Shown: positions 41,311-52,026, counted from the stretch's first letter. The stretch is DNA of 64,000 bases from Paramesorhizobium leguminum (GCF_003217235.1 NZ_QJTF01000002.1:148415-212414); one strand, 5' to 3'. The notes: generated by a model not told the origin, from the sequence alone. Made by a program: numbers and translations.

Positions 41311-41418
41311 CGTCGTTCTCGGGCTTGTCCCGAGAATCTGCCATAAGACAAAGATAAGCGATTGCCATCCTGACAGATTAGGCCACGGTAGATTCTCGGG
41401 ACAAGCCCGAGAATGACG
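41311..41418. repeat. Inverted repeat, TCTCGGGCTTGTCC family
   Basis: TCGTTCTCGGGCTTGTCCCG at the left and TCTCGGGACAAGCCCGAGAA at the right around about 60 bases; the same family as 556-668. The rest of the 373-bp gap upstream of sbp has AT-rich stretches (41160-41220) that may hold its promoter but no gene. Confidence 0.8.
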
Positions 41419-41479
41419 ATAGGCCTATGCGCCTTCTCTTAACGGCGCTTATCTTGATGCCTGGACAAACTCTATTCGA

Positions 41480-41668
41480 TCACCAAAAGCCGCGCTGTTT
41501 CCAGCACCACAGAACGTCGTCCTCAGTCCGCTCGGTCCGCCGCTTGCGCCGCGCCGCGACCTCATCGGTGTTATGCGCTTTAGTGAAAAGCGGTCGTTCC
41601 AGGCAGGCCAGCAGCCGCAAAAAGAATGTCACGACAGGACGAACGCCAAGCTCGTAGATACGTGCCAT
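41480..41668 (-). CDS. Small basic protein, unknown
   Basis: The 62-residue product (MARIYELGVRPVVTFFLRLL, then a basic stretch AARRKRRTERTEDDVLWCWK) has a good ribosome site (GGAGATTGAC before ATG at 41668). It lies upstream of sbp on the same strand, 370 bp away, with an inverted repeat between. The arginine-rich middle part recalls DUF1127-type proteins in size only. Coding is supported by the SD and lack of other genes in the stretch; no family is recognised. Confidence 0.5.
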   Translation of the reverse strand: MARIYELGVRPVVTFFLRLLACLERPLFTKAHNTDEVAARRKRRTERTEDDVLWCWKQRGFW

Positions 41669-41837
41669 GTCAATCTCCAGTCTTCCTCAATCAACCTGCC
41701 CTGTTTTAGTCAAACAGGTTAAGCTTGTTTAAGGATATGCCATCCCTCCCATCGGTCAAGCACCGGACCAAGCCGATGGTTTATAAATGCGATATATATT
41801 TCGTGATTGATGCAGGAAGGGCACACCCGCAAATGTG

Positions 41838-41870
41838 AAAGCCGCCCCACAAGGTGTGCGGAGCGGCTTT
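41838..41870 (-). terminator. Intrinsic terminator of the FMN-reductase gene
   Basis: AAAGCCGC-TCC...-GCGGCTTT on the minus strand, about 20 bp after the stop codon of the reductase gene. Confidence 0.7.
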
Positions 41871-41890
41871 GAAAAGTTCGTTTGCTGCAA

Positions 41891-42460
41891 TTACGCGGCG
41901 CGGATCGTCTTGAGGCCGGCGGTCCAGCGATCCAGCTCGTCCAGCACGGTCTTGGCGCTTGTCTCGATCAGCTCGTTGGGCTTGAACACGCCATCCTCGC
42001 TGATGAATTGCGGGAAGCCGGGGATGGCAATGCCTTCCTGAAGCGGCACCATCTTGAGATTGGCGAGATAGAGCCTCGCCATCTGCGCAGCGCGCAACCC
42101 ACCGGAGACGCCACCGTAGCTCAGGATCGCGGCAGCCTTATAGCTCCATTCCTGGGAGAGATAGGTGAGCGCATTGAAGAACGCCGGCGGCGGCGAAAAA
42201 TTATATTCCGGCGTCACGAAAACGAAGGCATCAGCGGCCTCGACGCTGGCGCTCCAGGCCTTGGTATGCGCGTTTTCATATTGCTTCAGACGCGGATGGT
42301 TCGGCTCGTCGAAAACCGGCAGGGCGAAGTCCTGGAGATCGACGAGCTTGGCATCGAACTTGCCGTGTTCCTGGGCGAAACCATGGAACCATTCGGCCAT
42401 CTTGGGCCCGGCGCGGCCCGGGCGGGTTGAGCAGATAATGATGTGAAGTTTGGGCTTCAT
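41891..42460 (-). CDS. NADPH-dependent FMN reductase family protein
   Basis: The 189-residue flavodoxin-fold protein begins LHIIICSTRPGRAGPKMAEW, the FMN-phosphate loop, and has FVFVTPEYNFSPPPAFFNAL and ILSYGGVSGGLRAAQM. It reduces FMN or quinones or azo compounds with NADPH; the physiological substrate is unknown. Single gene with its own terminator; ATG at 42460 follows GGATTGCC. Confidence 0.9.
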   Translation of the reverse strand: MKPKLHIIICSTRPGRAGPKMAEWFHGFAQEHGKFDAKLVDLQDFALPVFDEPNHPRLKQYENAHTKAWSASVEAADAFVFVTPEYNFSPPPAFFNALTYLSQEWSYKAAAILSYGGVSGGLRAAQMARLYLANLKMVPLQEGIAIPGFPQFISEDGVFKPNELIETSAKTVLDELDRWTAGLKTIRAA

Positions 42461-42573
42461 CCGGCAATCCTTTTGTGAATTTCAAGCGCGACTTAACCAC
42501 ACGCAAAAAACCGGACAAGAAGGCACCTTTAGGTAACCGGAGGGAATAAGGGCAGGTTCAGGAGAATGTGATC

Positions 42574-42679
42574 GGTAAGGCAGTAGGGCAGTAGGGCAGT
42601 AGGGCAAAGGAAATTGCGCCGACAGACGATGGCAATACCAAACATATTTGCCCTACTGCCCTACTGCCCTACTGCCTTA
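42574..42679. repeat. GGGCAGTA octamer inverted repeat
   Basis: About four GGCAGTAG units (42574-42605) face CCCTACTG units (42649-42679) around about 45 bases. Confidence 0.9.
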
Positions 42680-42682
42680 ACC

Positions 42683-43342
42683 TCACTCCGCAGGAGAAAT
42701 CTGCACCTTGCGCCGGGTGCGGCGCGGGCGGGATTTGAACATGCGAACGCCGAAAACCGTGGCGATCGTGGCAACGACCGTCGCACCGGCTGTCAGCCAC
42801 ATCAGATGACCGCCATCCATATTGGCGAATATCCCGGCCCCCTTGCCCGCGAGCCAACCGGGAGCGAACATGAGTGGCGCCCAGACGGCGGCGGAAAGGA
42901 TATTGGCGGTCTGGAAGCGCTTCTGGTCCATCGACATCATGCCCGCCACCAGCGGAACCGTGCAGCGGATGGGGCCGAAGAAGCGACCGAAAAACACGGC
43001 GGCAAAACCATAGCGGCGGAAATAGAGTCGCGCTCGGGCAACGCCTTGGCGATGCTTGTTGAGCGGCCATTTGTGCACGATGCTGCGCCCGACATACCAG
43101 CCCAGGAAGTAGGAGATGATGTCGCCGACAACCGCGCCGATAATGGCGCCGAGGATAACTGAAAAAGGCTCGATAATGCCGGCGCCGACAAGGCCGCCGA
43201 TCAATAGCATGATTGGAGTTGCCGGAATGAACATACCGATCAGCGCCAGCGATTCGCCAAATGCGATCAGCCCAACGATCGGCCCGGCCCATGCGCTATG
43301 CGCCGAGATGAAATGCGCCAGATCGCCTAGAAGACTTTCCAT
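42683..43342 (-). CDS. DedA family membrane protein
   Basis: The 219-residue protein shows the DedA (SNARE-associated) pattern: VGLIAFGESLALIGMFIPATPIMLL, GAIIGAVVGDIISYFLGWYVGRS, FGRFFGPIRCTVPLVAGMMSM with the conserved R/G-FxPxxR-type motif, and four to five helices. DedA members act in membrane homeostasis and undecaprenyl-phosphate or lipid recycling. The C-terminal tail is basic (RPRRTRRK). The octamer repeat lies just after its stop. Confidence 0.9.
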   Translation of the reverse strand: MESLLGDLAHFISAHSAWAGPIVGLIAFGESLALIGMFIPATPIMLLIGGLVGAGIIEPFSVILGAIIGAVVGDIISYFLGWYVGRSIVHKWPLNKHRQGVARARLYFRRYGFAAVFFGRFFGPIRCTVPLVAGMMSMDQKRFQTANILSAAVWAPLMFAPGWLAGKGAGIFANMDGGHLMWLTAGATVVATIATVFGVRMFKSRPRRTRRKVQISPAE

Positions 43343-43533
43343 TCAGTTCCCAATCTACCCGACAAAGCCATAGCTGACAGAGTTTAAGGAACTATGCAGC
43401 AGCAGTCTTTCGTTTATGGCAGGCAAGGATCAAATATTAATGACAGGATTGCCGCCCTCCGGACATATGGCAGCCGATTGCGGCGTCCGCAAGGACGAAT
43501 ATATCTGCAAGAATTTGTGAACTGAGGGGAAAG

Positions 43534-43609
<76 letters not shown>

Positions 43610-43753
43610 GCTTCGCTGGGCAGCGGCCCGGTGAAGTGAGCGGTTCTATAGCTGCCCTCATCGCCACTGTCCAGCCTCTAATCGCTGAATTTTCAAGAAA
43701 AAATCCAGAACCGTCAAAACGGAACCATCCGCGTTGACATTGCCCCGCTACCG

Positions 43754-44680
43754 TCAGGCGAACAGCGTCCCCTCCGCCACCTTCACCGCCGATCCACCGA
43801 TACGCGCGCGGGCCAGTTTCTGGTTCTCAACATCGATTTCCAGCCGGATGCGTGACGGGCGCCCCATTTCCATCCCCTGCTCGATCCACAGGGTCGTGAC
43901 ACCGTCCACCGGCCTGTCGAAATGCTGCACCGCGCCGGAAAAGGCCGCGACGGCGGCGCCGGTCGCGGGGTCTTCGAAAATATTGCCCGCCGTATCGAAC
44001 ATACGGGCATGAAAAGCGCTGTCGAAAAGCTGCGTCTCGCGGCAATAGGCATAGATAAACAACGGCTTCCCGGCGATTGCCGGCAGGTTCTCCCTTGCAA
44101 ATGCCCTGTCCAGCGAAATCTTGGCCGCCGCGATCAGATTGCGTACCGGAATGAGCAGAAAGGGAACACCGGCACTCCACATGCCGGGAACGTGATTCTC
44201 AAAGCCGATCTCATGCGTGCCCAGCCCAAGCACCGCCGCCGCAGCCTCCTTTTCCACCTCGATACCGAGCTTCTCGGGCAGACGCGGGATATCGAATTCG
44301 GCAAAAGCGCCCTCTGTCGAGGATCGCACCCCGCAGCGCACGACGCCGATTTTTTCTTCCAGCGCGACAAGCACGTCCGCATCGTCCCCCTCGCGCTGCC
44401 GGGATGCCAGCGCCACGGCGGTTCCCACCGTTGGATGCCCGGCGAAAGGCAACTCATCATCAGGCGTAAAGATGCGGATAGCTGCCGTGTGAAGCGGGTT
44501 TTCGGCAGGCTTGACAAAGACCGTCTCGGAAAGATTGAATTCCCGCGCGATAGCCTGCATCCGCCTGTCGTCGAGCCCTTCGGCGTCATGGACGATAGCC
44601 AACGGATTGCCGCTCAGCGCCTCACCGGTAAACACGTCGAATATCTCGTATGGCCGGCCGGAAGTTTGCTGAGTGCTCAT
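43754..44680 (-). CDS. PhzF family isomerase
   Basis: The 308-residue protein has the PhzF pattern: YEIFDVFTGEALSGNPLAIV, AREFNLSETVFV with the catalytic Glu, FAGHPTVGTAVAL, and the C-terminal repeat domain with EDPATGAAVAAFSGAV and IEQGMEMGRPSRI. PhzF proteins isomerise dihydro-aromatic compounds (phenazine) but most members have unknown substrates. ATG at 44680 with GAGGAAATCC upstream is preferred over the longer frame at 44695. Confidence 0.9.
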   Translation of the reverse strand: MSTQQTSGRPYEIFDVFTGEALSGNPLAIVHDAEGLDDRRMQAIAREFNLSETVFVKPAENPLHTAAIRIFTPDDELPFAGHPTVGTAVALASRQREGDDADVLVALEEKIGVVRCGVRSSTEGAFAEFDIPRLPEKLGIEVEKEAAAAVLGLGTHEIGFENHVPGMWSAGVPFLLIPVRNLIAAAKISLDRAFARENLPAIAGKPLFIYAYCRETQLFDSAFHARMFDTAGNIFEDPATGAAVAAFSGAVQHFDRPVDGVTTLWIEQGMEMGRPSRIRLEIDVENQKLARARIGGSAVKVAEGTLFA

Positions 44681-44695
44681 GGATTTCCTCATCAT

Positions 44696-44719
44696 ATTGT
44701 CCTACTGCCCTACTGCCTT
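44696..44719. repeat. GGGCAGTA octamer repeat, one-sided
   Basis: TCCTACTGCCCTACTGCC overlaps the 3' end of the minus-strand Nudix gene, giving its last residues (AVGQ, stop). Confidence 0.85.
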
Positions 44720-45418
44720 AAAGTGCCAGTCGGCGAATGCCCGCACATAGCTCGGCGTCGCCTCCCCCATCTGTCCCGGCCCGCTCACCTCGATGATTTC
44801 ATCCAGTTCCGGCGCGGCTTGAGCGGCCATGTGCTCCCTGATCTGCCCGGTCAGCGCCGCCGCATTCTCCTGAAAGTGATAACGGCGGAAAAGCGCGATG
44901 CTGCGATTGGCCGTCACCAGATGAATTTTGTCTTCCCGTTCAGCCCCGAAAAGGTCGAGGCCGGTTTCCTCCAGCACCTCGCGCCGGCTGTTGCCGTCAT
45001 AGTCCACCACCCCGCCAATGATGTCATCGTCATCGATGGAACCAGCGGGAAAATAGATGCGCCCGCCGCCGGCATTGTTCGCAGCCATGCGCGCAGCGAT
45101 CAGGCGATTATCCGAAGAGACGATCACACCGACGCTGAAAATATGCCATGGGCGGATTTTTTGCGGGTCGTTGCGCCAATAGAGCAGCGTCTCGTAACGG
45201 GAGCGCACGAAGTCAGCGCGAAGCACGCCCTCACCAAGGCGTGCATCCGGTGCCAGATAGAGTTCGCCGTTGAAAAGCCCGGGCTTTGCGACAAGCTCGC
45301 CCTCCCAGTTGCGCGCAATCGCCGTCTTGTTGGCACTGGCATAGTCGAGCTCTCCTGGCACCACCCGCACGTCGACGCCGTCTATCGAGAAAACCGTGTT
45401 CTCGGGAATTTTGTCCAT
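44702..45418 (-). CDS. Nudix hydrolase family protein
   Basis: The 238-residue protein contains a Nudix-like box, VVDYDGNSRREVLEETGLDL, with REVLEETGL intact but the first Glu of the G-x5-E part replaced (V), which may alter metal binding. Upstream is IFSVGVIVSSDNRLIAARM and AGGGRIYFPAGSID, the beta strands of the fold. It would hydrolyse a nucleoside diphosphate derivative; the substrate is unknown. The ATG at 45418 is used. The stop lies in an octamer repeat. Confidence 0.8.
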   Translation of the reverse strand: MDKIPENTVFSIDGVDVRVVPGELDYASANKTAIARNWEGELVAKPGLFNGELYLAPDARLGEGVLRADFVRSRYETLLYWRNDPQKIRPWHIFSVGVIVSSDNRLIAARMAANNAGGGRIYFPAGSIDDDDIIGGVVDYDGNSRREVLEETGLDLFGAEREDKIHLVTANRSIALFRRYHFQENAAALTGQIREHMAAQAAPELDEIIEVSGPGQMGEATPSYVRAFADWHFKAVGQ

Positions 45419-45488
45419 CGATCAGGCCTTCGATTGCATCGCAACGCCCCAACCCTATATAGCAAGGGAAAGAACAGGAAGAACGAAA

Positions 45489-45911
45489 TTGCTTCGATCA
45501 AGCCGCATATTGCTTTTGATGGCCGCCTATATCGGCGTGGCGGTCTCCGCCGCGTCGGCCGTGGAGATCCGCCAGCAATCCGGTGTGCGCCCCTTGCGGC
45601 CCGAAGGCGCGCTGATTATCGGCGGCAGGATAGGAAGCACCAGTTCCGATCAGGGAGCGCGCAAATGTTACGGCTCGACGCTATGTGGCGAAAGCGGCAC
45701 CTATTTTTCGGATCAGGGCGTGCTGCACTATAAAAACGGCGATCCCATCGAGGATCGGGGTGGGCGTGCATCCGGTGTCAAGCCCGCCACCCCAAGCGTG
45801 AACCATATTCAATGGTGCCAGAACCGCTACCGCTCCTATAGCGCGAACGACAATACCTACCAGCCTTTCGCCGGTACGCGCCGCGACTGTTCATCGCCGT
45901 TTGGCGGTTAG
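45489..45911 (+). CDS. BA14K-like secreted protein
   Basis: The 140-residue protein begins with TTG at 45489 (AGGAAG seven bases upstream), giving a signal peptide ILLLMAAYIGVAVSAASAVE. Its C-terminus holds the BA14K motif: HIQWCQNRYRSYSANDNTYQ, followed by PFAGTRRDCSSPFGG. BA14K of Brucella is an immunoreactive surface or periplasmic protein with lectin-like properties; function here is inferred from the motif. The stop TAG is at the first octamer of the adjacent repeat. It is convergent with ilvC. Confidence 0.82.
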   Translation: MLRSSRILLLMAAYIGVAVSAASAVEIRQQSGVRPLRPEGALIIGGRIGSTSSDQGARKCYGSTLCGESGTYFSDQGVLHYKNGDPIEDRGGRASGVKPATPSVNHIQWCQNRYRSYSANDNTYQPFAGTRRDCSSPFGG

Positions 45912-46043
45912 GGCAGTAGGGCAGTAGGGCAGTAGGGCAGTAGGGCAGTAGGGCAGTAGGGCAGTAGGGCAAGAATATTTCGCAGATAGATGATGGCAAG
46001 GGCCAAAACATACTGCCTTATTCCCCTACTGCCCTATTCCCAT
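45911..46043. repeat. GGGCAGTA octamer inverted repeat (longest tract)
   Basis: About 7.5 perfect GGGCAGTA units (45911-45970) face CTACTGCC units (46009-46043). The centre (AAGAATATTTCGCAG, then ATGATGGCAAGGGCCAAAAC) resembles centres of the other copies. Copy number across the window ranges from about 2 to 8, as expected for slippage-prone octamers; the unit is the one used in Brucella octamer fingerprinting (from memory). Confidence 0.92.
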
Positions 46044-46046
46044 AGT

Positions 46047-47760
<1,714 letters not shown>

Positions 47761-47849
47761 AGGCGGCTAATCCCGCGCCTTGTCACCGTACCGTACGTTA
47801 CGGTTCGGCACTATGTCGAAAGCGGGGGGAGGATGCAAGGGGGTTTTAA

Positions 47850-47887
47850 TTGACCACAAATAGATATTGTAATACGATGTATTACAA
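47850..47887 (+). promoter_or_regulatory. Promoter and operator of the antitoxin gene
   Basis: TTGACC (47850-47855) and TACGAT (47873-47878) are 17 bases apart. Overlapping the -10 is a perfect palindrome, TTGTAATAC-GAT-GTATTACAA (47867-47887), with 9-bp arms, ending 12 bases before the start codon. It fits an operator for an autoregulating ribbon-helix-helix protein. Confidence 0.65.
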
Positions 47888-47899
47888 ATGGAGAGCAGT

Positions 47900-48160
47900 A
47901 TGACCAAACCCAATCTTTCCAACCCGATCACCATTCGCTTGCCGGAAGAAATCCTTGCAGCAATCGAGCAGATCGCGGAAACCTGTGACAGGCCGCGTAG
48001 CTGGGTCATGGTCAGGGCGCTGAAAACATATCTTGCTAGCGAAGGGGCGGACATCCTCGCCGTGAAAAAAGGGCGGGAGCAGGTCGCTGGCGGTGACGTT
48101 CACGACATGGATGATGTTCTCGAAGAAATTCACCAGATCGTCAATCGCAAGGTTGCGTGA
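47900..48160 (+). CDS. Ribbon-helix-helix antitoxin (ParD/CopG-like)
   Basis: The 86-residue protein has the RHH core NPITIRLPEEILAAIEQIAETCDRPRSWVMVRALKTYL, in which the strand ITIRLP dimerises on DNA, followed by an acidic tail (GGDVHDMDDVLEEI) that would bind a toxin. ATG at 47900 has GGAGAG 6 bases upstream; 47888 is an upstream ATG inside that box. The toxin-like stub starts at 48160 with TGATG overlap. A palindromic operator (47867-47887) precedes it, so the gene may persist as an orphan autorepressor. Confidence 0.82.
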   Translation: MTKPNLSNPITIRLPEEILAAIEQIAETCDRPRSWVMVRALKTYLASEGADILAVKKGREQVAGGDVHDMDDVLEEIHQIVNRKVA

Positions 48161-48219
48161 TGAAAGTTCGCGTGTCGGGGGATGCCCGCGCCTATCTCAC
48201 CTTCTCGATTATGAGCTAG
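48160..48219 (+). pseudogene. Truncated ParE-type toxin remnant
   Basis: MKVRVSGDARAYLTFSIMS and stop is 19 residues in the position (TGATG overlap) and with the opening (MKVRxSxxA-xYL) of a ParE/RelE toxin. A normal toxin is about 90-100 residues; the frame is lost after ARAYL, with no restored reading downstream before the repeat at 48260. It is interpreted as a deletion remnant that leaves the antitoxin without a partner. Confidence 0.6.
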
Positions 48220-48259
48220 TGCATTTCATATTTAGATGGAAATGCTGGCGGGACAGTAT

Positions 48260-48418
48260 ACCCCCCTCTGTCCTGCCGGACATCTCCCCCTCAAGGGGGG
48301 AGATTGGCCTGCATCAATGACGGCACTTATTCTGGAAATGTTGGCGATTGGCGAAAGCGGCAATGACAGCGTAATCTCCCCCCTTGAGGGGGAGATGGCT
48401 GGCAAGCCAGAGGGGGGT
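48260..48418. repeat. 158-bp palindromic element, copy D
   Basis: ACCCCCCTCTGTCCTGCCGG and GGCTGGCAAGCCAGAGGGGG as outer arms, inner TCCCCCTCAAGGGGGGAGAT. It fills the gap between the antitoxin stub and kup with no further gene seen to 48546. Confidence 0.9.
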
Positions 48419-48546
48419 ATGCCTCGCGATTCCATTAAACTAGAAACCGCTCTAGAGTCTGTCAGGCCTCGGCTGAAACGCTGATAAGAGACGGCGCATA
48501 GTCCAGCCGTCATTCTCGGACTTAGGAGCGCAAAGCGCCCCTCCCC

Positions 48547-50481
48547 TCAAACATTCACCTGCGTACCCACCTCAACCACCCGCCCGGTGGGTATCTGGAA
48601 ATATTCCGTCGCATCGGAGGCGGTGCGCGCGAGCAGGATGAAGAGCTTGTCCTGCCAGATAGGCATTCCGGAATGGGGCGATGCCTTCAGCGAGCGGCGG
48701 GACAGGAAGAAGGACGTCTTCATGATATCGAACTTCCAGCCAAGCTTGCGGCATATGGCGAGCGCGCGCGGAATGTTGGGCTGTTCCATATAGCCGAAGG
48801 TCAGCGTCACCTGCATGAAGCGCTCGTTATATTGCGAGACGCGGGCGCGGTCCGCCGCCGAGACGCGCGGCGTCGGCGCGGTCACCACCGTCAGGATGAC
48901 ATTGTTCTCGTGCAGCACCTTGTAGTGCTTCAGGCTGTGCATCAGCGCCGTCGGCGCGCTCTTGGGATCGCCGGTGAGGAATACCGCGGTTCCGGGAACG
49001 ATAACAGGCGGCTTCTTCGCCAGTTGCTCCAGCACCACGTCTAGTTCCACCTCGCCCTTGCGGGTCTTGTGGAAGAGCTGCCGGCTGCCGCGCACCCAGG
49101 TGATCATTATCACCATGACGATGGCCGCCATCAGGATGGAAACCCAGCCGCCTTCATGCACCTTGATGATGTTGGCGCCGAAGAACACGATGTCGAGCGT
49201 GAGAAAGCCCGCTGTCACCAGCGCCGCCACCGGCACCCGCCACTTCCAGATGCGCATCATGACGATGCAGAGCAACAAACTCGTCACGATCATGTTGCCG
49301 GTGACGGCAATGCCATAGGCCGCCGATAGCCTGGTTGAACTCTCGAAACCGAGAACCAGCATGATAACCGTGATGCCAAGGATGAGATTGACGCGCGGAA
49401 TATAGATCTGGCCCAGCAGTTTTTCCGATGTGTGCTGGATTTCGAGCCGCGGCAGCAAATTGAGCTGTACCGCCTGGCGCGCCAGCGAATAAGCGCCGGT
49501 AATCACCGCCTGGCTGGCGATGATCGTCGCCGCCATGGCGAGAATGACCATCGGCAACAAGCCCCAGCTCGGCATCATCTGGAAGAACGGGTTCGACGCC
49601 GCCTGCCCATGCGCCAGGATGAAGGCGCCCTGACCGAAATAATTGAGAAGCAGGGCGGGAAAGACGATCCAGAGCCATGCAGTGACGATCGGCTTGCGTC
49701 CGAAATGGCCAAGGTCCGCATAAAGCGCCTCGGCGCCCGTCACCGCAAGGAAGATCGTGCCTATCGTCGCGAAGGACGTGGCGGGATGATAAAAGAGATA
49801 GCTGACGGCATAATACGGATTGAGCGCAATGAGGATCGAAGGCGAATCGAAAATATGCCAGAGTCCGACAGCCGCGATGGAAAGAAACCAGAGCGCCGTG
49901 ATCGGCCCGAAGACGGCGGAAACCTTGGCCGTGCCGAAGCGCTGCACGGAAAAGAGCGTCACCAGAATGGCGATGGTGAGGGGCACGACGAAGGGCGTAA
50001 ACTCCGGCGTGACCGTTTCAAGCCCCTCAACGGCGGAGAGAACCGAAATCGCCGGTGTGATCACCGCATCGCCGAAGAACAGCGCCGCACCGCATATGCC
50101 GATGCCGAGCACGAAGCCGGGTCGCTTGCGAAAGCTGGAGCGGACGAGCGCCATCAGCGAAAGAATGCCGCCTTCACCGTTATTGTCGGCACGCAGCACG
50201 AAAAGAACATATTTAATCGTGACGATCAGGGTCAGCGCCCAGAAAATCATCGAGATGACGCCGAGAATTTCCAGGCGCGTCAGAGAGCCGTCACCCGATG
50301 CCGCATGGAGGCCCTCGCGAAAGGCATAAATCGGGCTGGTGCCGATATCGCCATAGACGACCCCCAATGCACCTAGAAGCAGAACGCGGAAACTGTCGCT
50401 TTCGTGACCGGTAAGCTCGATTCCGCTGTCAGAACCGGCGACACCGGATTCAGGCAGATCGTCGTTCTGCGCATTGCTCAT
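48547..50481 (-). CDS. kup: Kup potassium uptake protein
   Basis: The 644-residue protein has about 12 membrane segments and the Kup motifs LLGALGVVYGDIGTSPIYAF, YVLFVLRADNNGEGGILSLM, FFGDAVITPAISVLSAVEGLE and a cytoplasmic C-terminal domain of about 170 residues. It imports K+ with protons in the inner membrane. The GTG at 50490 also opens the frame, but ATG 50481 has GAGGTG in front. pdxJ is upstream on the same strand; the 253-bp gap between them shows nothing recognisable. Confidence 0.95.
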   Translation of the reverse strand: MSNAQNDDLPESGVAGSDSGIELTGHESDSFRVLLLGALGVVYGDIGTSPIYAFREGLHAASGDGSLTRLEILGVISMIFWALTLIVTIKYVLFVLRADNNGEGGILSLMALVRSSFRKRPGFVLGIGICGAALFFGDAVITPAISVLSAVEGLETVTPEFTPFVVPLTIAILVTLFSVQRFGTAKVSAVFGPITALWFLSIAAVGLWHIFDSPSILIALNPYYAVSYLFYHPATSFATIGTIFLAVTGAEALYADLGHFGRKPIVTAWLWIVFPALLLNYFGQGAFILAHGQAASNPFFQMMPSWGLLPMVILAMAATIIASQAVITGAYSLARQAVQLNLLPRLEIQHTSEKLLGQIYIPRVNLILGITVIMLVLGFESSTRLSAAYGIAVTGNMIVTSLLLCIVMMRIWKWRVPVAALVTAGFLTLDIVFFGANIIKVHEGGWVSILMAAIVMVIMITWVRGSRQLFHKTRKGEVELDVVLEQLAKKPPVIVPGTAVFLTGDPKSAPTALMHSLKHYKVLHENNVILTVVTAPTPRVSAADRARVSQYNERFMQVTLTFGYMEQPNIPRALAICRKLGWKFDIMKTSFFLSRRSLKASPHSGMPIWQDKLFILLARTASDATEYFQIPTGRVVEVGTQVNV

Positions 50482-50734
50482 TAATGACACCTCACTGCCT
50501 CAGTCTCTCGTTCGCGGTCCCATATGCCGGTTATCGTTTCTGATGGCGCGTGGGCGGCGGGATAGCCACATCGCGCCGCAAAAACAATGCGGGATAATGC
50601 AAGGCTTGCACAACAGTTATGCATTAAGCGAATGCCTGAGAACCTCAGCACCAACCGAAACCAAGAATACTATTCGCCGGCATGATTGCACCAAACCTTC
50701 TAATATTTTGAAATGCTGCATGGTTTCCAAGGGG

Positions 50735-51481
50735 TTATGGAGTTAGTTCCAAAGCGTTCAAAAAGCGCCGCACGCTATCGGCCATTCCATGGCGCAGCGC
50801 GTCGGCCGTAAGGCCGTGACCGATGGAAACCTCGCCAAGCGCCGGAATGCGTTTGACCAGGGCGGGAAGATTCTCCACCGTCAAATCATGCCCCGCGTTG
50901 ATTTCGAATCCCAGCGCCAGTGCCGCATCGGCAGCTGCGCCAAGCTTGCGCAACTCCTCCGCCGCCGCCTTGGGTGAGGCATGCGCTCCGCCATAAGGGC
51001 CGGTATAAAGCTCGATCCGGTCGGCGCCAGTGGCTTTCGCAGCCTTGAGTCCCTTCGGACCGGGATCGGCAAACAGCGACACGCGCATCGCCCGGCTTTT
51101 CAACCGCGCCACGATCGGCGTCAGAAAATCGGCCTTGGTCTCGAAATCCCAGCCATGGTCGGAAGTGGCCTGCGTCGGATCATCCGGCACAAGAGTTACC
51201 TGTTCCGGTTCGTATTTCTCAACCAATTCAAGAAATCGCTCGGTCGGGAAACCCTCGATGTTGAACTCCGCGCCGGGAAATTCGTCATCGATCAAGGCCC
51301 TGATCTCGCCCAGATCGGCAAAGCGGATGTGGCGCTGGTCGGGGCGCGGATGCACGGTCAGTCCGCTCGCGCCCGCGCCAAGCGCGATCCGCCCCATGCC
51401 GGTAACGCTTGGCCACGGCAGATCGCGACGGTTGCGAAGCATGGCGATGGCGTTAAGATTGACGGAAAGCTTTGCTGTCAT
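50735..51481 (-). CDS. pdxJ: Pyridoxine 5'-phosphate synthase
   Basis: The 248-residue TIM-barrel enzyme condenses 1-deoxyxylulose 5-phosphate with 3-amino-2-oxopropyl phosphate to make pyridoxine phosphate. Visible: [20 protein letters not shown] (active-site Asn/Arg region), [18 protein letters not shown] (His/Arg site), [35 protein letters not shown], and [16 protein letters not shown]. The start is well placed. A GATC-type hairpin is directly upstream (51504-51552). Confidence 0.96.
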   Translation of the reverse strand: MTAKLSVNLNAIAMLRNRRDLPWPSVTGMGRIALGAGASGLTVHPRPDQRHIRFADLGEIRALIDDEFPGAEFNIEGFPTERFLELVEKYEPEQVTLVPDDPTQATSDHGWDFETKADFLTPIVARLKSRAMRVSLFADPGPKGLKAAKATGADRIELYTGPYGGAHASPKAAAEELRKLGAAADAALALGFEINAGHDLTVENLPALVKRIPALGEVSIGHGLTADALRHGMADSVRRFLNALELTP

Positions 51482-51503
51482 GCTGGCTCCTAACGAAAGC
51501 GCT

Positions 51504-51552
51504 GGAGCATGATCCTAAAAAGTTGCAGACTTTTTGGAAAGATCATGCGGCT
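51504..51552. repeat. GCATGATC...GATCATGC hairpin repeat, copy 4
   Basis: GGAGCATGATCCTAAAAAGT, TGCAG, ACTTTTTGG, AAGATCATGCGGCTG. It lies in the divergent spacer of pdxJ and the SpoIIAA-like gene. Confidence 0.85.
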
Positions 51553-51624
51553 GATCAACGCCTAGAGGCAGCCTTATAAAGGAAAATCTTTTCAACGTAA
51601 GGAAAACATACGTAAGGAAACATT

Positions 51625-52026
51625 ATGAGGCCTGAAACCACAATTCCCGTCGTCCGCCGCATACCGACGAATCGCGACGATGCATTCGCCTTTGCCATTG
51701 AAGGCCACCTTTCCAGCGCCGACATCGAGAATATCTATGGCCTCCTCGAAGCAGCCTATGAACAGCACGATAAGATCGATCTCCTGGTGCGGCTCGATGG
51801 CTATCAGGGTTTCGACTGGAACGCGGCCTTCAAGGATTCGACATTTGCCATGCAGTCGCGGTCGCTAAAACACATCCGCCGCTATGCGATCGTCGGCGCA
51901 CCTGCCTGGATAAGCCTCAGCGCCAGCCTGATGAAGCCGTTTCTTTCCATAGAGATGAAGACATATTCCGCCGAAGAGGAAGCCGAGGCGTGGAAATGGA
52001 TTGAGGCGGAGGAAGTGAAAGAATAA
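51625..52026 (+). CDS. SpoIIAA-like (STAS-like) protein
   Basis: The 133-residue protein matches the SpoIIAA-like family: DAFAFAIEGHLSSADIENIY, KIDLLVRLDGYQGFDWNAAF, RRYAIVGAPAWISLSASLMK and the tail EEEAEAWKWIEA. Such proteins adopt an antisigma-antagonist fold and may bind lipids; no partner is known. The ATG at 51625 follows GTAAGGAAACATT. It runs convergent to the helicase gene across an octamer hairpin. Confidence 0.85.
   Translation: MRPETTIPVVRRIPTNRDDAFAFAIEGHLSSADIENIYGLLEAAYEQHDKIDLLVRLDGYQGFDWNAAFKDSTFAMQSRSLKHIRRYAIVGAPAWISLSASLMKPFLSIEMKTYSAEEEAEAWKWIEAEEVKE

Noticed and set aside
45911..46043. CRISPR-like array
   Set aside because: Direct octamers without spacers and with an inverted partner; no cas genes. 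It is a simple repeat hairpin.
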